This document shows, in pieces, positions 1 to 8,302 of a stretch of 12,617 nucleotides of DNA. The stretch lies in contig DATFDL010000117.1 in NCBI GenBank assembly GCA_035252155.1, positions 1 through 12,617 on the forward strand, written 5' to 3'. The position numbers were made by a program, and so were the translations under genes. The DNA comes from JAICLL01 sp035252155. Its GTDB lineage: Bacteria > Planctomycetota > Planctomycetia > Pirellulales > JAICIG01. Position 1 is the first letter of the stretch; each line of letters starts with the position of its first letter. The notes below the pieces were generated by a model. The model worked only from the letters and a program-made list of their open reading frames with translations, had not been told where the DNA came from and made no database searches.

Positions 1-36
1 TACATCTCACATCACGAGGTGCGACGGGTCGAAAAA

Positions 37-3000
37 CTACTTAACAACCGACCCCGCGCGTGCCTCGGCTTCCGAACTCCCGACGAAGTTTTCTTCGAGA
101 AAACTCCCCCTGCCGGTTGCGATTGAGATTGGGGACCGCCATAAAACCCCTTCGGCAAGTAAACCTCTCGTGAATCGTAAAGCCGTCCGCGGAGCGCGAC
201 GCTGTAAATCTTCAACCGCTGTAACAAGCGGCCCTAGCCCGCGGCGCAAAGCCGCAGGTTTCAATGATGCGGCGGCTGAGGCCAAACTTTCCCAATAACG
301 TAACGAGACCTCGATTTCAACGGCGCCCGGGGGGGTTGTGAACAACTGCGCGCTAAACTCACGCCGCAACACGTTCGGCAGTCGCCCGTAGGCGGGCGCC
401 ATGCCATGCCACGCTAGCCGCTTCAATAGCGAGGCGAGGCACGCCCACGTTGCGAACGCCTGCATGAGCAGAATACCAATGGAGGTGAGTGCAATCAGAA
501 CCCCAATGCGAATAAACCACGTAAACCACATGTCTTCGTAGGTGTTGCGACATGGCGCGAAGACGACAAACGAAACGGTCAGCCCGATAAACGCGGCCGA
601 CATCCGGTTGAACCAGATGCAAGGCGGACGGTTTATGACCGATCGCAAATCACTGATCCTGGCGCTAACACCAGCAAGCCCCACCGTTTCGCCGATCGGA
701 AACGGACTGACTATTGGGCATTCATTAATCAGCTTAATTCGGCGACGTTGGCAAACGGATATCCAACACAAAATTGAAAAGAGGCACGCCGCGGGAACAA
801 TAGGTGACACGCCGCTCGCGAATTGCGCGGCCCGTTCAGCATAAAATGCCGCCGCCATTCGTGACTCGTGGCCAGAATCGCCATACACTCCGATCACACA
901 GATCGCTGCAACCACCAATGCAATACATTTCATAATGTGTTCCGTGTCGCTAGCACCCATGAAAACGGCGCACACCAGCAGCGGAACCGGTATAGCCAAC
1001 CACGCGGTTGTCGTTGGCTGAAGAAGGCCAGTTCTGAAAAGCCATGCGCTCATACAAAAGGCGAGGGCCACGACGGATACAAACATCATGGCCGGAAGAA
1101 AGCCCGGGAGCATCTTCTTCGTGGAACATTCGCCCGCGATCTTTTTCCCGCCGAAGTCGACAAAAGAAAGCACACTCAAGGCCACCAGAGTCGCTAGAAT
1201 CCCCAGTTCGCCAATCACAAAAACGATTTTCTCCCCGAGATGAAGTGTCCAGAAATCGAGATCAAAGTGCCGCAGGACGATCATCGGCGACAGTAAAAGG
1301 ACCTGAGCGAAGCCCAGCGACAAGAAGAAGCAGGCATCGTAGAATCGACGCTCGCGCCCCATTCGGGAGGGACGAGTTGCCCCGTCCTTCAAAAGACCAG
1401 CGCTGATCTCGCGCCGACGCGACCAACAGACGTCTGTTCGAACGATGAGGTATTGGGCAGCCACCATTACAGAGAATCCGCCAAGCAGCAGCACCGCAAA
1501 CCCGGCCGGCCCCGTCAGGCCAATGGGGATCTCCATTTTGGCCGCCGAGATCTCTTTTTGTCCATTTGCCGCGCGTGCCGGTCCAGCTGGTAGTGTGTAG
1601 ACGTAATCGTCGCTTCGGGATCGCCTGTAGTGAAACGCCTCCAACTCCGCTTGTACCTCTTCAAAGGCCGCTTGTTGGAGTTGCGTATCGTTTTGATGTT
1701 GCGCGTCCTTTTGACTTGGCGAAGACCGGGTCTGCTCAATAAGCACGTCCGTGACATTACTTTTGTATTCAGGGTAACATCGCACGGGCCAGAAAGCGCC
1801 GTTGTTAAGGACTACCACCCAAACCGGAGGCCTCAAGTAAGTTGCTTTCGCCGAACCGAACGGTGCGCCGTAGTCCAGTTCAGCTGTCGTGCTCTGTTGT
1901 TGTGACATTAGCGCCAACGTCGCATTGTACGTGCCTTCGGCCCAACCATTGGAGAATTGGTGGCGCTTAAGGCGCGTGGCTCCGTGTGCTCCCGCCACGG
2001 ACCAGAGCTGGCTTTTCCCAAAGAGGGGGTATGGGCTAACGACGTACATTCCGTTCACATACCGCCTATAGTCCGGGTGGGTGTAGAGCAGATCCCCGTG
2101 TGTCGTGAACAGCTGGACGTCGGGACACGACTCATGCGCCAAATGCGCGAGAAATAAAATGTCTGCTGGATCAGTGCCTTGGATACCCAGGTAACGTATT
2201 CCGCGTCTCGATAGTGCGGATAACGTGTTTGAGAGAATCGCTTCAGTAGATGCGGCGGATAACGGTGACAGCGGAGGTGGCAGGTCATTGGCGCTATCGA
2301 CTTCCAAGAGCGAAAGGGGAAGTCGGGTGCGCGGCGGAGACTCACCCGGTAGAGATAAGGACGCCTGCACCGGAAGCTGGCGCTCGTAGGCGGTGCGCAT
2401 GCGGCCAATTTGCATCGGATAACGGATCGTCAATATATTGATCCCCCGTTTCTCACCGATCGGTGGCTGCGCTACATCCTCCCCATACACCGTATTGGCC
2501 TCAATGAGCATAGCGGTCTGCGAGCGATCAATATTTCGTTCGTCGAAGAACTGTTGTAAAAATAGTTTAGATAGCGTGTCGGACGGAACCATCGTCGAAT
2601 GAAAGTCCGACCATACTAGCCACCGATTATCGCCCGTCGTATTTTCCGCGACGAATTGGAGAGTCGGCTTGTTACGGATGTCCTGTGCACGTCCTGAAAT
2701 AATTTCGAAATGCACGAAGCACGGGTGACAAGCTCCGTCTGCCATCCATTCCTCAATTGCGATTCGCAGTGTCAGCGATCCCGCCGAAAAGGCGGGGCCG
2801 AGCAAACGTATTTCGAGCACAGATTCGTCGAAGAGCTGCGAGATAAAACGGGTGGCTCTCTCAAATTCGTCCAGGAACCGCGAGAAGAAAAAGTTGCCTC
2901 TTTCAAAAAGGCCGCCGACCAAGCGCGGCATCGAATTGGCGATGCGGGGCACAGGGATCGGGACAGTGGGTAGCTGAGTAACTGAGCGCGCAACGGGGGC

Positions 3001-3804
3001 ACTGGGCCGCTTGGTATGGGTGATCGCGTGCCACTTTGCGATGAGGGTGAGAGCTCTCGCCAGTGCCACCTTGTGGATGCCGCGTGTCGGCGTCTCGCCC
3101 ACTAGAAGCACTACAAAAAGAGAACCTTTCTCAGGCCGGCGCGAAGGTTCGGCGAGAGTCACCATACTCGTCGGGCGGAAGAGCAACACGCCTGCCGTGC
3201 GCGAATGCTCCGACTGTTGCAAGATCACCGACTGCGAATTGGTGGGTTCCGCCGTCTGTCTCCACGGAAAGTAAAACCGGTCGAGAACGAAGTGCCTGCT
3301 CTCGAAAGCACGTTGAATTGAATCGACCACGGGGTCAAATTGCCATCCGACATGAGAGTCGACAGGGTCTGGGACCGTCGCAATTAAAAAATGCACGTCG
3401 AATCCATGTCCGGCTGCCAGAGTGGCAAGCTTCTCAATCCGCCGAGAATCCGGCACCGGCTTTGGTGGCTCGTCGGTGACTTTTATACGACCAAGTGGAG
3501 TGCCGGCGGAATCGGCGTCATCTGGCAGATCAGGGTCGGGAGCGGTTGCAGGTACGTATTCAAAGGCGTAGCTTTGCGCCGACTCTTGAACGCTAGGCGG
3601 CAGAATTCCAAAAAAGCGCTCGATGAGATCCAAAGCGGGCGTTTGCACGCCGGGCTGCTGGCGCAAGGCAACGGTTTTTCGCGCCTGATCGTTTGTCTGG
3701 GCGACGTCAGGAGCGTCCGAACTTGGGCGAGTGTTAGAGGAGAGAATACCACCAACCACAAGGAGCCCGACAAATATCAGGGCCGGTGAATATCGGTCAA
3801 GCAT
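37..3804 (-). CDS. Large membrane protein with extracytoplasmic type 1 periplasmic-binding-like domain; function unknown
   Basis: The product has 1255 residues and I cannot name its family. Residues 7-22 form a hydrophobic signal anchor after a short charged N-terminus, which supports the ATG at 3804; no Shine-Dalgarno site is visible. Residues 23-757 lack membrane segments and should lie outside the cytoplasm. Within them, about 335-600 resembles a type 1 periplasmic-binding (LivK/ANF receptor) fold: a GPAFSAGSLTLRIAIEEW stretch near 336-353, a hinge-like TAMLIEANTVYGEDV at 430-444, and a second-lobe pattern RGIRYLGIQGTDPADILFLA near 534-553 followed by CPDVQLFTT. Nine more hydrophobic segments lie near 759-787, 824-845, 858-882, 900-923, 933-950, 957-975, 1000-1018, 1068-1086 and 1095-1120. 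Arg/Lys-rich loops at 789-820, 887-898 and 1019-1025 fit cytoplasmic positions, as does the tail 1121-1255. No kinase, HAMP, ABC or channel signature was recognised. A ligand-sensing role is inference. The gene ends 36 bases from the window edge and stands alone on its strand, 269 bases after aspartate kinase. Confidence 0.88.
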   Translation of the reverse strand: MLDRYSPALIFVGLLVVGGILSSNTRPSSDAPDVAQTNDQARKTVALRQQPGVQTPALDLIERFFGILPPSVQESAQSYAFEYVPATAPDPDLPDDADSAGTPLGRIKVTDEPPKPVPDSRRIEKLATLAAGHGFDVHFLIATVPDPVDSHVGWQFDPVVDSIQRAFESRHFVLDRFYFPWRQTAEPTNSQSVILQQSEHSRTAGVLLFRPTSMVTLAEPSRRPEKGSLFVVLLVGETPTRGIHKVALARALTLIAKWHAITHTKRPSAPVARSVTQLPTVPIPVPRIANSMPRLVGGLFERGNFFFSRFLDEFERATRFISQLFDESVLEIRLLGPAFSAGSLTLRIAIEEWMADGACHPCFVHFEIISGRAQDIRNKPTLQFVAENTTGDNRWLVWSDFHSTMVPSDTLSKLFLQQFFDERNIDRSQTAMLIEANTVYGEDVAQPPIGEKRGINILTIRYPMQIGRMRTAYERQLPVQASLSLPGESPPRTRLPLSLLEVDSANDLPPPLSPLSAASTEAILSNTLSALSRRGIRYLGIQGTDPADILFLAHLAHESCPDVQLFTTHGDLLYTHPDYRRYVNGMYVVSPYPLFGKSQLWSVAGAHGATRLKRHQFSNGWAEGTYNATLALMSQQQSTTAELDYGAPFGSAKATYLRPPVWVVVLNNGAFWPVRCYPEYKSNVTDVLIEQTRSSPSQKDAQHQNDTQLQQAAFEEVQAELEAFHYRRSRSDDYVYTLPAGPARAANGQKEISAAKMEIPIGLTGPAGFAVLLLGGFSVMVAAQYLIVRTDVCWSRRREISAGLLKDGATRPSRMGRERRFYDACFFLSLGFAQVLLLSPMIVLRHFDLDFWTLHLGEKIVFVIGELGILATLVALSVLSFVDFGGKKIAGECSTKKMLPGFLPAMMFVSVVALAFCMSAWLFRTGLLQPTTTAWLAIPVPLLVCAVFMGASDTEHIMKCIALVVAAICVIGVYGDSGHESRMAAAFYAERAAQFASGVSPIVPAACLFSILCWISVCQRRRIKLINECPIVSPFPIGETVGLAGVSARISDLRSVINRPPCIWFNRMSAAFIGLTVSFVVFAPCRNTYEDMWFTWFIRIGVLIALTSIGILLMQAFATWACLASLLKRLAWHGMAPAYGRLPNVLRREFSAQLFTTPPGAVEIEVSLRYWESLASAAASLKPAALRRGLGPLVTAVEDLQRRAPRTALRFTRGLLAEGVLWRSPISIATGRGSFLEENFVGSSEAEARAGSVVK

Positions 3805-3963
3805 ATAGGCAGTGACAATACGAGGGAGGTCACCACCGTGTAACCGAGGCCGGCATCGCGCCGTCCCTATTCCCCGTTTTCAGTGCAGCCGAATCGTGGC
3901 ACGTGTTACTTTACCGGCAGACGGTCAAAAAACAAGACGCGCACATAGATTTCCGTCGTTCGG

Positions 3964-4015
3964 CGCGCGGCTGTGTCGCGCGGTTTCTGTCGTAAATCGC
4001 CGGCGGCGAAGCCGG
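3964..4015 (-). terminator. Possible terminator hairpins after aspartate kinase
   Basis: Two short GC stems lie 60-110 bases downstream of the aspartate kinase stop. CCGGC at 4000-4004 pairs with GCCGG at 4011-4015 over a 6-base loop, and CGCGCG at 3964-3969 pairs with CGCGCG at 3977-3982 over a 7-base loop. Neither is followed by a clear U-tract on the minus strand, so intrinsic termination is only a possibility. The rest of the 3805-4073 gap holds no convincing gene; a plus-strand arginine-rich reading frame there looks like chance. Confidence 0.25.
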
Positions 4016-4073
4016 ATCCGCGCTCAAAGGCATCTCCGATACCGAGGACCTTGAAATTAAATGCCTGCTGGGT

Positions 4074-5846
4074 TTATCGCTGGACGTCGGCGAAGGCGTC
4101 TTGCAGGCGCTTGAGGGCCTGGTGGGCGGCGGCGCCGTCGACGACGACGTTGACGCGCACTTCGCTGGTGTTGATCATCTCAAGGTTGATGCCGGCCCCG
4201 GCCAATGCCTGGAACATGCGGATCGCCACACCGGTGTGGCTGCGCATGCCAATGCCCGAGACAGAGAGTTTGGCAACGCGGGCGGAACTGGTGACCGCGC
4301 CGCACCCCAAACGCCGGGCAATCTCGTTGCTCACGCTCACGGCTTTGTCGAACGAGGCCTGCGGCACGGTGAAGCTCAGGTTCGCCCGACCGTGCCGGCC
4401 GAAGCTCTGCACGATCATATCGACAAAAATGCCCCCCTCGGCGACCTGCTCGAAGACGGCCGCGGCCAGGCCGGGCGCGTCGGGCACGTCGGAAATCGTC
4501 ACGCGGGCCTGCGTCTCGTCGAGCCGAATGTCGCTGATCGTCAGGTCTTCCATGCCTTGCAGCCGGGCGACCACCGCGCTGGCGTCGCCGTTGGCGTGCC
4601 GCGCGGCTTCGTACGTGGTTTGCCGCGCCACGGCCGGCTCGGTCTCAAGTGCGAACGTGCGATGGACCGTTCGCAAGGCCGGCAAACCCTGCTCACGCGA
4701 GACCAGCACCGAGATTTTGATTTCGCTCGTGGTGATCGCCAGAATGTTCGCTCCCGTGTCGGCCAAGGCGCGAAACATCCGCTGGGCCACGCCCGTCTGC
4801 GTGGCCATGCCCAATCCGACCACCGACACCTTCGAGACGTTTTCGTCTTGCGTGTAGCCCTCGGCCCCCAGCTCGGCGGCGGCCTCCGAGACGGCTTGCA
4901 GCGTGGCGGGCAGCTCGTCGCGCGGCACGGTGAACGAAATGTCGGCCCGCGCATCGGACCCCACGTTCTGCACGATCATGTCGACCGAAACATTTTTGGC
5001 TGCGATCTTCGAGAAAATCGCCAGACTCGTGCCCGGCCGATCAGGCACGCCCAAAATCGTGACGCGGGCCTCGCTCTTGACCAGCGTGGCCCCGCTGACC
5101 GCCTGACCCGGCGCCTCCGACTCGGCCACGATCATCGTGCCCGGTATGTCGGAAAAACTGCTCCTCACGTGGATCGGCACCGAGAACTTCTTGGCGAACT
5201 CGATCGAGCGGCTGTGCATGACGCCCGCGCCCAAGCTGGCCAACTCCAGCATTTCGTCATAGCTAATCTGCATCACGCGGCGGGCTTCGGGCAGCACGCG
5301 CGGGTCGGTGGTATAGACGCCGTCGACGTCGGTGTAGATCTCGCAGGCGGCGCCGAGCACGGCGGCCAGGGCCACCGCGGTGGTGTCGCTGCCGCCGCGG
5401 CCGAGCGTGGTGATGTTCGACTCTTCGTCGATGCCCTGGAAGCCGGCGGCGATGACGATCTTGCCCGCGTCGAGCGCCCGCCGCAGCCGGTCGGTCGAGA
5501 TCGAGTGAATGCGGGCCTTGGTGTGGGTGCTGTCGGTGCGAATGCCGATCTGGGCGCCGGTCATGCTGATGGCTTGGTAGCCGAGCGAGTCGATGGCCAT
5601 GGCCATCAGGGCCACGCTCACCTGCTCGCCGGTCGAGAGGAGCATGTCCATTTCGCGGGCCGGCGGCGACTCGCTGATTTCGTGGGCCAGGTCGATGAGC
5701 ACATCGGTGTTTTTGCCCATCGCGCTGACGACCACCACCACCTGGTTGCCCTGCTGCTGCGCGCGGACGGCGCGCCGCGCCGCGGCGAGTATCTTTTTGC
5801 TGTCGGCGACGCTGGTGCCGCCGAATTTTTGAACGAGAATACTCAT
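4074..5846 (-). CDS. lysC: Aspartate kinase with four ACT domains
   Basis: This cytoplasmic enzyme phosphorylates L-aspartate with ATP to 4-phospho-L-aspartate, the first step towards lysine/diaminopimelate, threonine and methionine. The product has 590 residues. The catalytic amino-acid-kinase domain spans about 1-240: KFGGTSV at 7-13, the STGEQVS segment at 71-77, GFQGID at 135-140, TTLGRGGSDTTA at 146-157 and YTDVDGVYTTDPR at 171-183. Four ACT regulatory domains follow at about 261-320, 338-400, 447-505 and 523-588. The first and third are clearly related (VTILGVPDRPG / VTISDVPDAPG, both with VDMIVQ), as are the second and fourth (GLGMATQTGVAQRMFRAL / GIGMRSHTGVAIRMFQAL), so the ACT pair was duplicated. 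Many bacterial LysC enzymes have about 400 residues and two ACT domains; the four-ACT form is known from cyanobacteria. Feedback control by lysine and/or threonine is expected but not readable here. The start was set at MSILVQKFGG; the frame continues upstream but those 108 residues run through repeat DNA and into the cytochrome gene. No strong Shine-Dalgarno site is visible. Confidence 0.97.
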   Translation of the reverse strand: MSILVQKFGGTSVADSKKILAAARRAVRAQQQGNQVVVVVSAMGKNTDVLIDLAHEISESPPAREMDMLLSTGEQVSVALMAMAIDSLGYQAISMTGAQIGIRTDSTHTKARIHSISTDRLRRALDAGKIVIAAGFQGIDEESNITTLGRGGSDTTAVALAAVLGAACEIYTDVDGVYTTDPRVLPEARRVMQISYDEMLELASLGAGVMHSRSIEFAKKFSVPIHVRSSFSDIPGTMIVAESEAPGQAVSGATLVKSEARVTILGVPDRPGTSLAIFSKIAAKNVSVDMIVQNVGSDARADISFTVPRDELPATLQAVSEAAAELGAEGYTQDENVSKVSVVGLGMATQTGVAQRMFRALADTGANILAITTSEIKISVLVSREQGLPALRTVHRTFALETEPAVARQTTYEAARHANGDASAVVARLQGMEDLTISDIRLDETQARVTISDVPDAPGLAAAVFEQVAEGGIFVDMIVQSFGRHGRANLSFTVPQASFDKAVSVSNEIARRLGCGAVTSSARVAKLSVSGIGMRSHTGVAIRMFQALAGAGINLEMINTSEVRVNVVVDGAAAHQALKRLQDAFADVQR

Positions 5847-5974
5847 GGCTGGATTTTGCGAGACATTGCCCTGATGGTCAATGGGAAGCTGAGAGTACCG
5901 GCGGCGATGGCGGTTCGCCCTTGAGGTGATTCGCCGTTGGATTTTTTGAAGGCATGGCTCCGAAGTCCAAAGTT

Positions 5975-6032
5975 GTAGGGTGGGCCGAGCAGTTCGCGGA
6001 ACGCCACGGAGGGCGTTCCCTACAGACGTCTG
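5975..6032. repeat. Dispersed intergenic repeat, copy 1 (composite)
   Basis: Positions 5975-5990 (GTAGGGTGGGCCGAGC) match the start of the repeat at 11308 with one difference. Positions 5993-6025, ending GGCGTTCCCTACAG, match 11441-11473 at 30 of 33 bases and match the reverse complement of the left arm of that hairpin at 31 of 33. The last bases join a perfect 10-bp palindrome, CAGACGTCTG, at 6023-6032. The element lies between the aspartate kinase start and the cytochrome stop and has no coding capacity. It looks like a shortened version of the fuller arrangement at 11308-11473. Its function is unknown. Confidence 0.75.
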
Positions 6033-6056
6033 GGTTAGAATCATCTTAACTACAGC

Positions 6057-6076
6057 CAGAATTCTCACGAATTCTG
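6057..6076. repeat. Short palindrome downstream of the cytochrome gene
   Basis: CAGAATTC at 6057-6064 and GAATTCTG at 6069-6076 are perfect inverted arms around a 4-base loop. On the minus strand the hairpin begins 26 bases after the cytochrome stop codon, so it could act as a transcript-end structure. The stem is AT-rich and no U-tract follows it, so a terminator call is weak; it may be another small dispersed palindrome. Confidence 0.55.
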
Positions 6077-6102
6077 CTACTGGCCAAGCGGCAGGTCCGC
6101 GG

Positions 6103-8007
6103 CTATTCGTCCGAGGTGGACATCCGACTTTCGGAGATGCGCTGCAGGATTTGGGCGTGCCGCTCGGCACGGGCGAGGTCGCCGCGCTTTTGGTACTCGC
6201 CGATCAGCCACCGCCGGGCCTCGTTGTCGGTGGGGTCGAGCCGCAGGCCCGCCTCGCCGGCCTCGGCGGCCTGGGGCCAATCGCCCAGGTCGGCCAGCAG
6301 CGTGGCCCGCCGCGCCTGATCGCGGGCGCGCCAGGGGTTGAGGGCGATCAGACGATCGAGATAACCGAGGGCCGCTTCCGGATCGCCGCTGTTTTGGCAA
6401 ACGTTCACCAAGGCGTTCAAGGTAGGTTCATGCTGGGGCTTGATCTCAAGCACGTGCTCCCATGCCGGTCGTGCCGCCCCCAGATCGTGCCGCAGAACTG
6501 CCGACGAACCCAATGCAAACCAACTGGCGAAGTCATCGGGCGCCAGCTCGACGACGGCGCGGAGCGTTTGTTCGATTTCGAGCAATTCCGCCTCCGGCCC
6601 GTAGTTCTGCTGCTCATACTCGTGGAGCTTGCCATAGGCCACCACGCGCTCGATTTCCCAGTCGGGCATCGGCGTATGATCTAAATCGAACAAGACCAAC
6701 TCCGACGCGGTCTCGCTCCCTTCCCATTGCAGCAGCTCAGGTTCTGCCCGCCGAACAATTCGGTGGTCGGTCTGCGACGTGTGGGGCACGTCGTGCGAGC
6801 TCAATCGTGGCATGTGGCAATAGATGCACGAATCATTTGCCGGCGGGGCCTGGCGTTTTTCGGCCGCCAGAGAGCAACCGTGCTCCTCGTGGCACTCCAT
6901 GCACCGGGCGCGATAGTGGGCCGCCTTGTCGTCGCCGCTCACGTGTGCGTGAGGGTCGTGGCACGAAGTGCAGCCCAAGCGTCCCTCGCTCTGCTTAAAA
7001 CACTCGCTGTCGTTCATCTGCTCGACCTGGCTGACCGACTTGGTTCGCCCATCAGCCCGCACGCCGGTCTTGGCGACCAGCACGGCCATCACGTCGTCGA
7101 GCCGATCGCCGGGACGGAAGTCGTCGAGCAGTCGCCCATAGCGTGCGACACGCTGCTTGCCTTGCAGATGGCATTGATTGCACACCGCGTCGCGACGGTC
7201 GGACGTCAGCTTGAGGGGATTTACGATCGCTGAATCTCGGCTGGGCGGAGTCGCCGATTCCTGCAATTCGACGTGTTTTTGTCCCGGCCCGTGGCAACGT
7301 TCGCAACCGATGGCCGCTTCGAGCAGCACCGGTTCGACAAAGGCATTTTCGTGATCGGCGTCGAGGGCGGGGCGCCCCGAGTGGCAATTGACGCATTCCG
7401 TCAAAATGCGCCGCTCGAACCGCTGATTGTTGAAGGGGCGATAACCGGGCGACAAATCCCAAAGTCCCCCGTTGCTCGTGTACCAGGAAATCGGCGACTC
7501 AACGAGGATGCCGTCATGATCGATCGCGTACGATTTGCCGCGCGTGCCCGACCCGATATAGAAACTGACTTTGAACGCCTGATCGTAAATCTCGCGGCCG
7601 TTGCCATCGCGCATCATCTCGTGATGATAGATTTCGCCGTCGCGGGTCTCGACCCGATATTGCCGCCCGTCGGTCGACTGAAACTCAGTCCGTTCGTCGA
7701 ACGCCTCGATGTCGTCCGCACCGGGCGTGACCCCGCAGGAACGGTACATCGGGTGGTGGGCATAACTTTCGGCAATCGCCGCATGACACTTGGCGCAAAC
7801 TTCGCTGCCCACGTACCCCTGAGAGGCGGGCGAGGGCTTGACCACCGGCCCAGTGAAGTGCCGTGGCTTCGGCGGCGGTTTAACAGATTCGGCCAGCTCG
7901 GCCGGCCCGCGCAGCCACGATGCACTGGCCATCACGATCGCCATGGCCGCCAAGCCAACGACCCCCACGAGTATGAAGCCTATTGCCGCCGGCCGAATCG
8001 AACTCAT
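6103..8007 (-). CDS. Heptaheme c-type cytochrome with C-terminal TPR domain
   Basis: The 634-residue product has an N-terminal hydrophobic stretch (about 8-28) that acts as a signal peptide or membrane anchor, then a proline-rich linker. Seven CxxCH motifs for covalent heme c lie at 71-75 (CAKCH), 205-209 (CVNCH), 235-239 (CERCH), 276-280 (CNQCH), 346-350 (CTSCH), 369-373 (CMECH) and 394-398 (CIYCH). Many other histidines could serve as distal ligands. The spacing suggests the cytochrome c554-like multiheme group, an assignment from motif pattern only. Residues about 470-625 contain tandem helical repeats of TPR type, with repeated P-x-x-x-x-A-x-x-x-L patterns such as LEIKPQHEPTLNAL and LRLDPTDNEARRWL. 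The protein should act outside the cytoplasmic membrane in electron transfer, with the TPR part binding a partner; substrate and partner are unknown. The start is supported by the signal sequence and a GAGGT site 5 bases upstream. The gene is divergent from the FG-GAP/UnbV gene, which hints at shared regulation. Confidence 0.96.
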   Translation of the reverse strand: MSSIRPAAIGFILVGVVGLAAMAIVMASASWLRGPAELAESVKPPPKPRHFTGPVVKPSPASQGYVGSEVCAKCHAAIAESYAHHPMYRSCGVTPGADDIEAFDERTEFQSTDGRQYRVETRDGEIYHHEMMRDGNGREIYDQAFKVSFYIGSGTRGKSYAIDHDGILVESPISWYTSNGGLWDLSPGYRPFNNQRFERRILTECVNCHSGRPALDADHENAFVEPVLLEAAIGCERCHGPGQKHVELQESATPPSRDSAIVNPLKLTSDRRDAVCNQCHLQGKQRVARYGRLLDDFRPGDRLDDVMAVLVAKTGVRADGRTKSVSQVEQMNDSECFKQSEGRLGCTSCHDPHAHVSGDDKAAHYRARCMECHEEHGCSLAAEKRQAPPANDSCIYCHMPRLSSHDVPHTSQTDHRIVRRAEPELLQWEGSETASELVLFDLDHTPMPDWEIERVVAYGKLHEYEQQNYGPEAELLEIEQTLRAVVELAPDDFASWFALGSSAVLRHDLGAARPAWEHVLEIKPQHEPTLNALVNVCQNSGDPEAALGYLDRLIALNPWRARDQARRATLLADLGDWPQAAEAGEAGLRLDPTDNEARRWLIGEYQKRGDLARAERHAQILQRISESRMSTSDE

Positions 8008-8302
8008 GCGCTACCTCGGGCCTCTACTTCGTCCGTCCAAATCAAACCTATAGCCCGGTAGCGCCATCGCGGGACATCGCCGGCAGATACGCCTCTTCCC
8101 GTCCCCGCCAATCCTGTCCGGTTTTCCCAGCCACCGCAATGGTCTTGTTGCCACTTAGTATAAGCGTACTACCGAGCCTCCGGCTACCCGCCCCGCACCG
8201 GCTGATGCCGTGGGACTATTCAGTGGTTCAGGGCCGGGTTAAACTGCATAGAATCATCTTCATTTCTTCATCTGTCCTGCCCTTGTCCATCCGGGATCTT
8301 TC
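8008..8302. promoter_or_regulatory. Divergent promoter region between cytochrome and FG-GAP/UnbV genes
   Basis: This 295-base non-coding region separates two divergent starts, so it must hold promoters for both. Weak candidates are a TAGAAT -10-like box at 8249-8254 on the plus strand and a TATACT box on the minus strand (8157-8162). Neither has a good -35 partner. An inverted pair TAGTA (8156-8160) / TACTA (8167-8171) overlaps the minus-strand box and could be an operator half-site pair, but it is short enough to be chance. Confidence 0.4.
8013..8017 (-). promoter_or_regulatory. Ribosome binding site of the cytochrome gene
   Basis: The minus strand reads GAGGT five bases before the ATG at 8007. 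It supports the chosen start and is one of only two reasonable Shine-Dalgarno sites in the window. Confidence 0.5.

Noticed and set aside
3812..4054. Small plus-strand frame in the gap before aspartate kinase
   Set aside because: The 80-residue product is arginine-rich, has no ribosome binding site or domain, and looks like chance.
4101..5924. 607-codon open frame on the plus strand opposite aspartate kinase
   Set aside because: It is antisense to a gene with unmistakable kinase and ACT motifs, and its product is rich in His, Arg, Gly and Ala with no domain pattern; GC-rich DNA often leaves such frames open.
5847..6170. N-terminal extension of aspartate kinase by 108 residues
   Set aside because: The extension runs through a dispersed repeat and into the cytochrome gene. 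The conserved KFGGTSV motif lies seven residues after the chosen start, as in the family.
7273..8061. 262-codon plus-strand frame opposite the cytochrome N-terminal part
   Set aside because: The opposite strand carries regular CxxCH motifs and a signal sequence; this frame shows none and runs into the promoter region.
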